The notes under the pieces were generated by a model. It made no database searches. It was not told the origin of the DNA and worked only from the letters and a program-made list of their open reading frames with translations. A stretch of 41,208 bases of DNA from CAYPTY01 sp964413935 (GTDB taxonomy: Bacteria; Bacteroidota; Rhodothermia; Balneolales; Balneolaceae), in assembly GCA_964413935.1 (NCBI GenBank), contig CAYPTY010000021.1:1-41208 (forward strand), written 5' to 3'. The number at the start of each line of letters is the position of its first letter. Position 1 is the first letter of the stretch. This document shows, one piece after another, positions 1-8,025 of this stretch. Both the position numbers and the translations under genes were made by a program.

Positions 1-141
1 TCTTGCCTGGGTGTGGCAAGGTCCCTCCTTTCACTTCGCTCGTTCAGGATGACAAAAAAAGAAGAGGTCATCCTGAGGACACGAAGGATCTTGCCTGGGT
101 GTGGCAAGGTCCCTCCTTTCACTTCGCTCGTTCAGGATGAC
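1..141. repeat. Palindromic repeat cluster, 88-bp spacing (left edge truncated)
   Basis: Two copies of one unit are visible, with the same segment starting at 1 and at 89. The complete element spans about 67-141. Its outer arms are GTCATCCTGA and TCAGGATGAC (10 bp, perfect), inner arms are CGAAG/CTTCG, and the tip is CTTGCC/GGCAAG around a short loop, so the whole unit can fold as a long imperfect hairpin. The right element supplies the last codons and the stop of the neighbouring minus-strand GIY-YIG gene. The same family recurs at 23003-24180 with a different tip. The cluster is cut by the window edge, so its true copy number is unknown. Confidence 0.9.
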
Positions 142-520
142 AACTGTTTTTTTTAGATTTTTCCCATCGACGTACCGTATGGTCTACACCCAGAAACTGG
201 ATTAGTTCTTCATCAGGCGGCCAAACACCAATCACCAGATAATTCAAAAATTTCATGCCCGGGTTAAATGATTTGATTAGCTCATCCTTCCATGATCTTC
301 TCTTTCTTTTGATTATTTTTTCGCTTCTGATAGCATCAGATATGGAAGAATGTTCTTCGAAATACACAAGATTGTAGCAATAGTACTGGCCAGCAAATGT
401 TCCTTTTTTGCCCCGAGAAACATAGTGCTCAACAATGCGGCGTTCTAAATTATTGGTTACTCCAGTATAGAGTACCCTCCTGTTAGGATTCGTAACGATA
501 TACACATAATAACTTTTCAT
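119..520 (-). CDS. Small GIY-YIG endonuclease (COG2827/YhbQ-like), repeat-associated copy A
   Basis: This is a compact single-domain GIY-YIG nuclease of about 133 residues. The N-terminal YVYIV and LYTGVTNNLERRIVEH segments give the two core strands and the catalytic Arg helix. IRSEKIIKRKRRSW carries the expected catalytic Glu. The paralogue at 23360-23746 is about 78% identical by eye and aligns from the ATG at 520, so I prefer that start; an ATG two codons upstream (526) is possible. The last seven residues (CHPERAK) and the stop are encoded by the adjacent palindromic repeat, so the natural C terminus probably ends near the lysine-rich stretch before it. No clear ribosome binding site is visible. 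Cellular role is unknown: proteins of this family are usually annotated only as putative endonucleases. Confidence 0.9.
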   Translation of the reverse strand: MKSYYVYIVTNPNRRVLYTGVTNNLERRIVEHYVSRGKKGTFAGQYYCYNLVYFEEHSSISDAIRSEKIIKRKRRSWKDELIKSFNPGMKFLNYLVIGVWPPDEELIQFLGVDHTVRRWEKSKKNSCHPERAK

Positions 521-579
521 ACACATTAGATTGATTTGAACCGAATTCCTTACAATTAGGCGAATTTTTGGATACAGAA

Positions 580-1476
580 ATGCAGCACGACATCACCATT
601 CTTACGGAAGAGCGCTACGATCGCCCCGCCAATCCGGACGGCTATGCTCAGAACATTCTACTGGAAGACAGACTGATCGCTGAGGCACTTCAAAAACACG
701 GACTGCAGGTTCAGCGCCGTAACTGGGCCGACCCGAATGTAGACTGGACATCAACTTCTGCTGCCCTCTTCCGCACCACCTGGGATTACTTCGACAAGTT
801 TGATCTCTTCAGAAAATGGCTGGATGAAACCCATTCCATAACCCGATTTATCAATCCCATCGAAATCATCCGGTGGAATATGGATAAACATTATCTGCAG
901 GACCTGAATAAAGCCGGCATCAACATACCGGAGACCTTCTTTATCCCCAAAAAATCCGGAAAAACACTGAAAACCTGGGTTGAGGAAAGCGGCTGGAAGG
1001 ACCTGATTCTGAAACCGGCCATTGCCGGTACGGCGAGACACACCTACAGACTCAGGCCCGAAATCCAGCACAAACACGAGCAATTATTTGCACAGCTCAA
1101 TGAAAGGGAAGACTTTCTTCTGCAGCGCTTCATGAACAATGTGGTTGAAAAAGGTGAGGTTTCACTGGTTATGATTGGAGGACATTTCAGTCATGCGGTA
1201 CTCAAAAAGGCAAAAAAGGGAGACTTCAGGGTGCAGGACGATTTTGGAGGTACTGTGCATCACTACAATCCATCCACAGAAGAGATTCGTTTTGCCGAAG
1301 CCTGCATCGAAGCCTGTTCTCCACAGCCTCATTATGCCCGGGTGGATATGATCTGGGATAACGATGGAAAGCCCGCCGTTGGAGAACTGGAGCTTATTGA
1401 ACCGGAGCTCTGGTTCCGTAAAAATGCATTTGCCGCAGAAGCACTGGCCTCGGAAATCGTCAAACACTATTTCTGA
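580..1476 (+). CDS. ATP-grasp domain protein, function unknown
   Basis: A cytoplasmic protein of 298 residues resembling the ATP-grasp superfamily (RimK/glutathione-synthetase-like and the enzyme type seen in cycloserine-style peptide ligases). Visible signs are DLILKPAIAGTARHTYR (nucleotide-binding lysine and flexible loop), a central FLLQRFMNNVVEKGEVSL strand pair, and a C-terminal ARVDMIWDNDGKPAVGELELIEPELW segment with the acidic Mg-ATP ligands. The usual reaction is ATP-dependent carboxylate-amine ligation through an acyl phosphate; the substrates cannot be read from sequence. I chose the ATG at 580, although a TTG four codons upstream (568) is in frame. The gene is alone on this strand, and its last 10 bases overlap the convergent UvrC-like gene. 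Confidence 0.8.
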   Translation: MQHDITILTEERYDRPANPDGYAQNILLEDRLIAEALQKHGLQVQRRNWADPNVDWTSTSAALFRTTWDYFDKFDLFRKWLDETHSITRFINPIEIIRWNMDKHYLQDLNKAGINIPETFFIPKKSGKTLKTWVEESGWKDLILKPAIAGTARHTYRLRPEIQHKHEQLFAQLNEREDFLLQRFMNNVVEKGEVSLVMIGGHFSHAVLKKAKKGDFRVQDDFGGTVHHYNPSTEEIRFAEACIEACSPQPHYARVDMIWDNDGKPAVGELELIEPELWFRKNAFAAEALASEIVKHYF

Positions 1477-2297
1477 TAGAGAACCTGCAGGTCGTCCCGT
1501 TCATTTTGTGGGATGAAAACCGAGCCGAAGTTCATTTGTCGGCTGATGAGATAATTGGCCCGCGGATTGGAAAAATAGAAACGGGTGAGGGCATCAATCT
1601 CATGGTCGATGAAGCTCTCGGTGAAGGGGTGATCTATATTGAGCCCGGCACAGGCTTCTATCAGATGGCGGATCAATTCATCCGATTCCCCTTTCAGAAA
1701 AGTCATCAGCATTTCCCGGTTGATGAGATCGGGATCCGTCATGGTTCGAAGCGGAACCAGTTTGCGCAGAAGATGGTGAGGCAGGAACATCGCATTGGTG
1801 ATGTTGTGCCGGCACATGAGATGCAGGCGAATCAAGGCTCCCATCCCCTTGCGTACGTTGATGTGGCCTTTGAAGCTACCAAACGAATGCTGATAATCCT
1901 CAAGCGGCCGCATGGACAGCCTCAGCTCCAGCGACTCCGGATGCGCAAAAGTGGAAATAAAGTAGTAGGTCTCTGGTGATTTATTGGCTGAATTGAACTC
2001 GGGCCGGATGGAGCGGATCAGCATATTTTCCATCAAAAGAGCATCGGTTTCGGACTTGCGCACCTCGAAACGGATACGGTGCAGCCGGGCCAGCATGCGC
2101 TGAATTTTACGGCTTCGGGCATAGCGATAGGACGTGATTCGCTTGAATAAATCCTTCGCTTTGCCCACATACAGCACCTGATCCCGGCGATCGTACATGA
2201 GGTACACACCGGGAAGGTGCGGGGGTTTGTCTTTCATCGCCCGGTTTACCCGATCCTTGGTAAGGTCAGCTATAGGTTCGAATAAATCGAGCGTCAT
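1467..2297 (-). CDS. UvrC/Cho-like GIY-YIG nuclease
   Basis: A 276-residue protein whose first ~100 residues match the N-terminal GIY-YIG nuclease domain of UvrC and Cho: PGVYLMYDRRDQVLYVGKAK, then DLFKRITSYR, then a helix-rich stretch ending SETDALLMENMLIRSIRPEFN, which holds the family glutamate. UvrC uses this domain for the 3' incision beside DNA lesions. The rest (roughly 110-276) lacks the UvrC helix-hairpin-helix pair and the RNase H-like C-terminal half, so this is not full UvrC (about 600 residues) but closer to stand-alone Cho-type proteins. It lies 21 bp after the DUF2911 gene on the same strand, so it may be the last gene of the M28-DUF2911 transcript. Its stop overlaps the end of the convergent ATP-grasp gene by 10 bp. 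The family call is firm, the repair role inferred. Confidence 0.8.
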   Translation of the reverse strand: MTLDLFEPIADLTKDRVNRAMKDKPPHLPGVYLMYDRRDQVLYVGKAKDLFKRITSYRYARSRKIQRMLARLHRIRFEVRKSETDALLMENMLIRSIRPEFNSANKSPETYYFISTFAHPESLELRLSMRPLEDYQHSFGSFKGHINVRKGMGALIRLHLMCRHNITNAMFLPHHLLRKLVPLRTMTDPDLINREMLMTFLKGESDELIRHLIEACAGLNIDHPFTESFIDHEIDALTRFYFSNPRANYLISRQMNFGSVFIPQNERDDLQVLYQK

Positions 2298-2318
2298 GTG
2301 AAAAGGGTTGTGATACTG

Positions 2319-3476
2319 TTAAATCTCAAAGTCGACGTAATAGACGGTCTGATCCCAGATCAGGCTCAGCCGACCACCGCCATCGTTTTCTGTGACAATG
2401 ATGGTGAAGGCCTCTGTTACATCATCCTGCTGCATACGTTTCAATTCAACACGGCCCAGATCCAGTTCCTCGTTGTAGGTCTGTCCGTTTTGGCCGGTTT
2501 GCTTATTGATGATGAGGGTACCTCCGTTTTCTTCCGGGATGGTAAACAGGGTGTACTCACCTACCGGCACTTCCAGATCGCCGATTTTAATATACTGTTT
2601 GGTGGTGAAATGGGTGGCACGGTTGGCACCGGTTCTCCATCGTTTTCCGTAAGGTACAATTCCACCGAAGATCTCACGGCCCCGCTTGGAAGGCTGCCCG
2701 TAGGTTACCTCAAACTCAGCCCCGTTGAAGGCAAAGGAGGCTTCCGCAGCTCCAGACAGGGATCCGAAAGGATTACCCGCTTTATCCATGGCCGCAGAAT
2801 GATCGGCGATGTTCTCGAAATCAACCGAAGGCACACGCTCAACGGTCAGTTTGCGGGTGGTTTGTCCGGCATCCAGCATGGCAAGATTTCCATTTTCATC
2901 GAAAGTAACCCCCATTACGCCTCTGGACGGGTGACGTATGGTGAGGGAATCATCTTCGATGCGGGCTATGATAAAAGTAGAAAGCCGGCTTCCCGTTAAG
3001 AGCTTCTGTTCAACCGTATCCAGGCCCACACGTAGGGCATTGTTAACGGCCAGCTCATAAGGCCAGTGCACCATGTCGATGAAAGGCAGGCTTCCCCGCT
3101 CATTGGCAATGATGCGGGTTTCGCTGCCGGAACGGCCTTCGGCTGTGATCTGCAGGCTGTCGCCCATTACCTCAGCCTGATAGGTAACCTCTCCCTCACC
3201 GGAGAAACCTTCGTCCAGACTGAAGGTGGTGCGGGTCATGCTCTGCATGCCGTAGTCACCGCCCATCATTAGTTCGTATCTGTTGAAGGTAGTGCGTGGA
3301 CTGCGTAGGATGACATCCGCGGTGATGCTGCTGTCCGTTTTTACGAATTGTTCCACAGCCAGGGTGTCATCACCCAGCAGGGTCACAAAAGCAGCCCGGT
3401 TCGGATCATTCTGTACATTCGAACAGGCCGCGAAAAGGATCATTGTCAGAATACAGTAACTCAGTAATTGCTTCAT
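2319..3476 (-). CDS. DUF2911 domain lipoprotein
   Basis: A 385-residue exported protein. The N terminus is a lipoprotein signal with lipobox LFAAC (Cys18), so it should be membrane anchored outside the cytoplasm. The last ~145 residues contain the DUF2911 signature as I know it: VTYGQPSKRGREIFGG, PYGKRWRTGANRATHF, the VPVGEYTLFTIP turn and a terminal beta-rich stretch ending YYVDFEI. The biochemical function of DUF2911 is unknown; it is common in Bacteroidetes and relatives. Residues ~20-235 are beta-rich and not recognised. The gene follows the M28 peptidase by 26 bp on the same strand and precedes the UvrC-like gene by 21 bp, so the three may be co-transcribed. Confidence 0.85.
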   Translation of the reverse strand: MKQLLSYCILTMILFAACSNVQNDPNRAAFVTLLGDDTLAVEQFVKTDSSITADVILRSPRTTFNRYELMMGGDYGMQSMTRTTFSLDEGFSGEGEVTYQAEVMGDSLQITAEGRSGSETRIIANERGSLPFIDMVHWPYELAVNNALRVGLDTVEQKLLTGSRLSTFIIARIEDDSLTIRHPSRGVMGVTFDENGNLAMLDAGQTTRKLTVERVPSVDFENIADHSAAMDKAGNPFGSLSGAAEASFAFNGAEFEVTYGQPSKRGREIFGGIVPYGKRWRTGANRATHFTTKQYIKIGDLEVPVGEYTLFTIPEENGGTLIINKQTGQNGQTYNEELDLGRVELKRMQQDDVTEAFTIIVTENDGGGRLSLIWDQTVYYVDFEI

Positions 3477-3502
3477 GGCAGGTATATTTTTTGATGTATG
3501 GA

Positions 3503-5140
3503 TTATTGATTCATGGATTTCTTGCGTGCAGTTTCAAATTCATCACCGGCACGCCAGCTTTGCATCTGATCATCATTGAGGACGCGAACAGCTGTTTTAA
3601 ACAAAAGCCTGAAATCCGCTTCTGCTCCTTCCAGATCCCAGTATTCATTCACTTCATCATTCACAGTGTGGTAGTTGGCATCCGAAACAGAATCAACGAT
3701 TGCGATATAGTTTTCACCTTTGCCCACATAGTCACGACCCGGATTCGGAAATACCGCCGGAATACCCACTTTAGCTAAAGAAAAGTGGTCTGACCGGTAG
3801 AAATACCCTCGATCGGGATAGGGATCAGCCTCAATGCGCCGGCCCATTTTTTTGGCTTTCTCCTCCAGGATATCGCTTAAAGTAGAGCGCCCGTAACCTA
3901 TAACCACCATGTCGTTGGTGTATCCATATACATTGGTACCATCCAGGTTGATATTGGCTGACACCTTATTCAACGGAACTGTCGGATTGGCTGCCCAGTA
4001 TTTGGATCCCAGAAGTCCGACTTCCTCGGCGCTTACAGCAAGCAGGAGTACACTTCTTTTTAATTCAGGCTGTATGCTTTTCAGTACTTTGGCAATTTCA
4101 ATGATCCCTGCGATACCTGCGGCATTATCTTCTGCCCCATTATTGATATCATCACCGTTGATGGGGGCGGTAATCCCAAGATGGTCGTAATGGCCGGTAA
4201 TCACCAGATATTCATCTTTCAATTCGGGATCAGAGCCGTCAATTTTACCCATCACATTCTTGCCATATATTTCACGGTATTCGGCATCCAGATTCAGGTT
4301 CAGCCGCAGGCCTTCCATCGGCACAGGCTCAAAATCAGGAGAATCAGCCGCAGCCAGCATTTCGTCCACATCCAGACCGGCCTGTTCAAATATTTGTTCG
4401 GAGGCGTCGTAGGTTAACCAGCCATTGAATTCGGTTACTCCCCTGTCTTCATCTTCATTGGTTTTGAGGTAAAAACGCTCCCGGCTCCAGGAATTAGAAA
4501 CTACGTTCCAGCCGTAGCCGGCCGTGGGGGTGGTATGGATGATAAGTACTCCCAGGGCGCCCAGTTCACGGGCTTTTTCATATTTATAATCATAGCGGCC
4601 GTAGTATAACCGGGCCTTGCCGCCAAAGAGGTCTTCGTCGTATTCCGGGTCGTTATTTTTTACTACCAGGATTTTGCCGGACACATCCATGCCTTTGAAG
4701 TCATCCCAGTTTTCTTCAGGAGCCTGAATACCATAGCCAACATAGACCAGTTCAGCATTACGAATGCGAACTTCCTCAGCCTGATTGGCCGGCCAGGCCA
4801 TAAAGTCATCGTAGTAATCGAAATCAGTGGAGTTGCTTCCGCGGATTCTGAGGGTCGTTTCTTTATCTGTTTTTTGTCCCAGCAGTGGGAATTCCTGAAT
4901 ATAGCTGCCATCTTCGGTACCGGAGGTGGCTCCAAGGTCTCTTAATTCCTTAATGATATAATCGGCGGCCAGCTGCTCGCCTTCGGTACCGGTGCCCCGG
5001 CCCATAAAATCGTCTGATGCCAGCACTTCAATGTGCTCCATCAGATTTTCAGCTGTAATCATTTTGGCGGCTTCATCAGCCGGAGGGGTGCATGAGCTTA
5101 GTAAAAGTGTTATGAATGTTAAGAAGAGCAGGTTTTTCAT
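3503..5140 (-). CDS. M28-family metallopeptidase, lipoprotein with PA domain
   Basis: A 545-residue extracytoplasmic zinc aminopeptidase-type enzyme. The start at 5140 is preferred over an upstream in-frame start at 5203 because it places a proper lipoprotein signal (MKNLLFLTFITLLLSSC, Cys17) at the N terminus. A protease-associated (PA) insert lies at roughly 125-260 and includes GKILVVKNNDPEYDEDLFGG. The M28 di-zinc site is visible in order: ITGHYDHLG, NGAEDNAAG, SAEEVGLLGS (Glu pair), a conserved Asp in NLDGTN, and the late His in RSDHFSLAKVGIPAVF. Such enzymes remove N-terminal residues from peptides at the cell surface or in the periplasm. It is the first gene of a probable minus-strand operon with the DUF2911 lipoprotein. 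Substrate specificity cannot be inferred. Confidence 0.9.
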   Translation of the reverse strand: MKNLLFLTFITLLLSSCTPPADEAAKMITAENLMEHIEVLASDDFMGRGTGTEGEQLAADYIIKELRDLGATSGTEDGSYIQEFPLLGQKTDKETTLRIRGSNSTDFDYYDDFMAWPANQAEEVRIRNAELVYVGYGIQAPEENWDDFKGMDVSGKILVVKNNDPEYDEDLFGGKARLYYGRYDYKYEKARELGALGVLIIHTTPTAGYGWNVVSNSWSRERFYLKTNEDEDRGVTEFNGWLTYDASEQIFEQAGLDVDEMLAAADSPDFEPVPMEGLRLNLNLDAEYREIYGKNVMGKIDGSDPELKDEYLVITGHYDHLGITAPINGDDINNGAEDNAAGIAGIIEIAKVLKSIQPELKRSVLLLAVSAEEVGLLGSKYWAANPTVPLNKVSANINLDGTNVYGYTNDMVVIGYGRSTLSDILEEKAKKMGRRIEADPYPDRGYFYRSDHFSLAKVGIPAVFPNPGRDYVGKGENYIAIVDSVSDANYHTVNDEVNEYWDLEGAEADFRLLFKTAVRVLNDDQMQSWRAGDEFETARKKSMNQ

Positions 5141-5272
5141 GAGGTCAGATCCGTTAATTTGCGTGCAGGGGTCGAAGTTGTCCTTTTTTGCAGATTTGCA
5201 CAAGTAAAGCTTTGAAATTGAGGCGGCTGAGCGCCGTCTTTTAAACTTTTTAAAATATGACTACTATGCTGC

Positions 5273-6091
5273 ATGTCTGACTTCAATGGAAAAAATGTAC
5301 TGGTTACCGGAGGTGCCAGCGGGATTGGATTTCTGATGGCGGAGCAAAGCCTGAATGAGGGTGCTGCAAAGCTGGTTTTATGGGATGTAAACAAGGCTGC
5401 ACTGGAAGAGGCCAGGCAAAAACTGGACCCGGAAAAGCATCAGATCCATACCTATCTGGTAGATGTATCCGATTCGAATAATGTAAGGGAATGCTCGAAG
5501 CAGGTCTTCAATGAAGTGGGCAGTATCGACCTTCTCTTCAACAATGCAGGCATTGTTGTGGGGAAAGATTTTGCCCACCATACCTATGACGACATCGAAA
5601 AAACGATTGGAGTAAACACGCTGGGACTGATGTATGTAGCCCGGGCTTTCCTTCAGCGCATGATTGATGCCCGGGAAGGACACATTGTGAATATCGCCTC
5701 CGCGGTTGGCCTGATGCCCAATCCGGGCATGACCGTCTATGCCGGTTCCAAATGGGCCGCCGTGGGATGGTCTGAATCGCTGCGCATCGAACTGGAAAAG
5801 TATCGCACCGGAGTGCATGTAACCACCGTGATGCCTTCCTACATCGACACAGGAATGTTTGCAGGGGTTACTCCACCTTTGCTGGTGCCCTGGCTCAAAC
5901 CGCATTCCATCGTCAACCGAATATTCAGAGCGGTTAAACAAAATAAGATCAGCGTTAAAGCGCCGTTTATGGTTTCACTCGTTCCCCTGCTGCGTGGTTT
6001 GCTGCCCGGGCGCAGTTTTGATATGATAGCCGGACGCATTTTCAGAGTCTATGATTCTATGAACACCTTTAAAGGCAGAAATGACGGATAA
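5273..6091 (+). CDS. Short-chain dehydrogenase/reductase (SDR)
   Basis: A 272-residue classical SDR. The cofactor motif is VTGGASGIGF (TGxxxGIG); the structural NNAGIV motif and the catalytic Ser and YAGSK (Tyr-x3-Lys) follow in IASAVGLMPNPGMTVYAGSK. Members interconvert alcohols and carbonyls with NAD(P)H; the hydrophobic C-terminal third resembles SDRs acting on lipid or retinol-like substrates, but this is only suggestive. The 3' end overlaps the aldehyde dehydrogenase start by 11 bp, so the two are translationally coupled and probably act in sequence: alcohol to aldehyde (SDR), aldehyde to acid (ALDH). The intergenic stretch 5141-5272 should hold divergent promoters with the M28 gene, but I cannot assign them. 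Confidence 0.88.
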   Translation: MSDFNGKNVLVTGGASGIGFLMAEQSLNEGAAKLVLWDVNKAALEEARQKLDPEKHQIHTYLVDVSDSNNVRECSKQVFNEVGSIDLLFNNAGIVVGKDFAHHTYDDIEKTIGVNTLGLMYVARAFLQRMIDAREGHIVNIASAVGLMPNPGMTVYAGSKWAAVGWSESLRIELEKYRTGVHVTTVMPSYIDTGMFAGVTPPLLVPWLKPHSIVNRIFRAVKQNKISVKAPFMVSLVPLLRGLLPGRSFDMIAGRIFRVYDSMNTFKGRNDG

Positions 6092-7457
6092 AACAGCCAT
6101 CGAATCTCTGTTCCATTCACAGAAAGAGTTTTTTCTAAGCGGCGACACCAAACCCCTCAAATTCCGAATGGAACAGCTGGAAACCTTCCAGCGCATGCTG
6201 GAGGATTATGAGGAGCAGATCATGGTTGCTCTGCATAAAGATCTGGCCAAAGCTGAATTTGAAAGTTTTGTGACTGAATTGCTCCCACTGCGGGAAGAGA
6301 TCAAGCATGCCATGAAGCATCTGTCTGACTGGATGAAACCGGAACGGGTGAAGCCTACAAAAGCCGTTTTTCCAAGTCGCAGTTTTATTTACAAGGATCC
6401 CTACGGGGTTTGTCTGAACATCAGTCCCTGGAATTACCCCCTGCTGCTGAGCCTGTCTCCTGCGCTCGGGGCCATTGCAGCCGGTAACACGGTGATCCTG
6501 AAACCATCAGAATTCAGTCCGCACACCTCAAGGCTGCTGAAAGAAATGATTTCAGAAACCTTCGAGGAGCACTATTTCAGTGTGGTAACCGGCGATGCTG
6601 AAGCCAGTCAGGAACTGCTGCAGCAACCCTTTGACTACATCTTTTTTACCGGATCTACGCAGGTTGGGAAAATCATCATGAAAGCGGCAGCCGAACACCT
6701 TACTCCGGTTACACTGGAACTGGGTGGGAAGTCGCCCGTGATCGTTGATGAGTCCGCAGACATTGAAATAGCAGCCAAACGGATAGCCTGGGCGAAATTT
6801 GTAAATGCAGGACAGACCTGTGTAGCACCCGATTTCATGTATGTGCATGAGAATGTTCAGGAGCAGTTGCTTGAACTCATGAAGCAACAGATCACGGAGA
6901 TGTATGGGGAGGATGCATCCCGGTCAGAAGATTATCCCAGAATCATAAATGAAAGGCACTTCGACCGGCTCAAGGAACTCATCAACCCAAAGAAAATCTA
7001 CACCGGTGGGGACAGCGACAGGGAATCGAAATACATCAGCCCAACCATATTGAATAAGGTTAAATGGGATGATCCGATTATGGAAGAGGAAATCTTCGGG
7101 CCCATTTTGCCGGTCATGGATTATCAGAACCTGGAAGAAGTCCTTGAAATTCTGGAGCGCAGAGCCAAGCCCCTTGCTTTCTATATTTTTACTTCCGATA
7201 AGCGAACGGAAAAAGAAGTGCTCAACAGAATGTCATTCGGAGGTGGCGCGGTCAACGACGCCATCATCCATCTTGGCAATCATAATCTGCCATTTGGTGG
7301 CGTGGGGAAGAGCGGGATGGGCGCCTATCACGGGAAGCACAGCTTCGATACCTTTTCCCATCGGAAAAGCGTCATAAAAAGCCGAACATTTTTCGATCCG
7401 CCTTTTCGGTATCCGCCCTACAATGAAAAACCGGGCTGGTTACGCAGGTTTTTCTGA
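6081..7457 (+). CDS. Aldehyde dehydrogenase (class 3 / fatty-aldehyde type)
   Basis: A 458-residue NAD(P)-dependent aldehyde dehydrogenase. The catalytic Cys lies in NAGQTCVAPDF, the general-base Glu in TLELGGKSPVIV, and the cofactor-binding FTGSTQVGK and EEIFGPILPV motifs are in place. The shorter length (about 460 rather than 490-500) and the C terminus resemble class 3 ALDHs, a group that includes fatty-aldehyde dehydrogenases and Bacillus YwdH-like enzymes. It probably oxidises medium- or long-chain aldehydes to acids in the cytoplasm. It starts 11 bp inside the preceding SDR gene, indicating translational coupling, and ends 13 bp from the stop of the convergent SnoaL-like gene. Confidence 0.92.
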   Translation: MTDKTAIESLFHSQKEFFLSGDTKPLKFRMEQLETFQRMLEDYEEQIMVALHKDLAKAEFESFVTELLPLREEIKHAMKHLSDWMKPERVKPTKAVFPSRSFIYKDPYGVCLNISPWNYPLLLSLSPALGAIAAGNTVILKPSEFSPHTSRLLKEMISETFEEHYFSVVTGDAEASQELLQQPFDYIFFTGSTQVGKIIMKAAAEHLTPVTLELGGKSPVIVDESADIEIAAKRIAWAKFVNAGQTCVAPDFMYVHENVQEQLLELMKQQITEMYGEDASRSEDYPRIINERHFDRLKELINPKKIYTGGDSDRESKYISPTILNKVKWDDPIMEEEIFGPILPVMDYQNLEEVLEILERRAKPLAFYIFTSDKRTEKEVLNRMSFGGGAVNDAIIHLGNHNLPFGGVGKSGMGAYHGKHSFDTFSHRKSVIKSRTFFDPPFRYPPYNEKPGWLRRFF

Positions 7458-7470
7458 TCGCCACAGCCCG

Positions 7471-7914
7471 TTATTCAAGGTCGATGTTGCCATCCATGAA
7501 CTTCAGGTTGTACTTGAAGGCATCGATCACCCAGTGGTCCTTGTCAATCATAGAAAGACCAAAATCATAGGAACCCACATAGGTTCGGGTATTCCGGCCT
7601 GATGGCAGTTTTTTGTAATGATACGCGATGGCATAGCAGAGAACGCGGGCTTCATGCTCATCAATATCAATGATAAAGTTGCCGGCCTGATGGTGTACGT
7701 GCTCGATATCTTTCAAACCCTCTTCCCATGCACTGGCTATCTGCTCAGGATTCAGGGTAGCGGGATAACCTCCCGACATAGAAGTAACATCAAAGTGTAC
7801 TTCCGGGCCGAAACAGGCTTTTACGGATTCCCAGTCTTTCTCGTCCGTGGCGTTAAAACACCGGATTACGGTAGACTTGATCTTCTCCCTTTGTACCAGT
7901 TCCTCATGTATCAT
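7471..7914 (-). CDS. SnoaL/NTF2-like fold protein
   Basis: A 147-residue protein with the features of the SnoaL-like (NTF2-like) alpha+beta cone: an N-terminal helix with YxxxCFNATDEKDWESVKAC, a HFDVTSM strand, a VHHQAGNFIIDIDEHEARVL core and a terminal DHWVIDAFKYNLKFMDGN segment. The family covers polyketide cyclases, ketosteroid-isomerase-like enzymes, dehalogenase-like proteins and non-catalytic binders, so the reaction cannot be named. It lies between the ALDH and YhdH-type genes but on the opposite strand. The start is ATG with a plausible purine-rich AGGAGG upstream (rev. complement of about 7920-7925), one of the better Shine-Dalgarno sequences in the window. Confidence 0.75.
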   Translation of the reverse strand: MIHEELVQREKIKSTVIRCFNATDEKDWESVKACFGPEVHFDVTSMSGGYPATLNPEQIASAWEEGLKDIEHVHHQAGNFIIDIDEHEARVLCYAIAYHYKKLPSGRNTRTYVGSYDFGLSMIDKDHWVIDAFKYNLKFMDGNIDLE

Positions 7915-8025
7915 GGCTATCCTCCTGTCTTATGGTCACAATTGAATCTAATATATCTGCCGATTAATTGTATGAAGTGAATGTAAAAGTGAAATTCAGC
8001 GCTTACCTTCCATTCAAAAAGGCCG

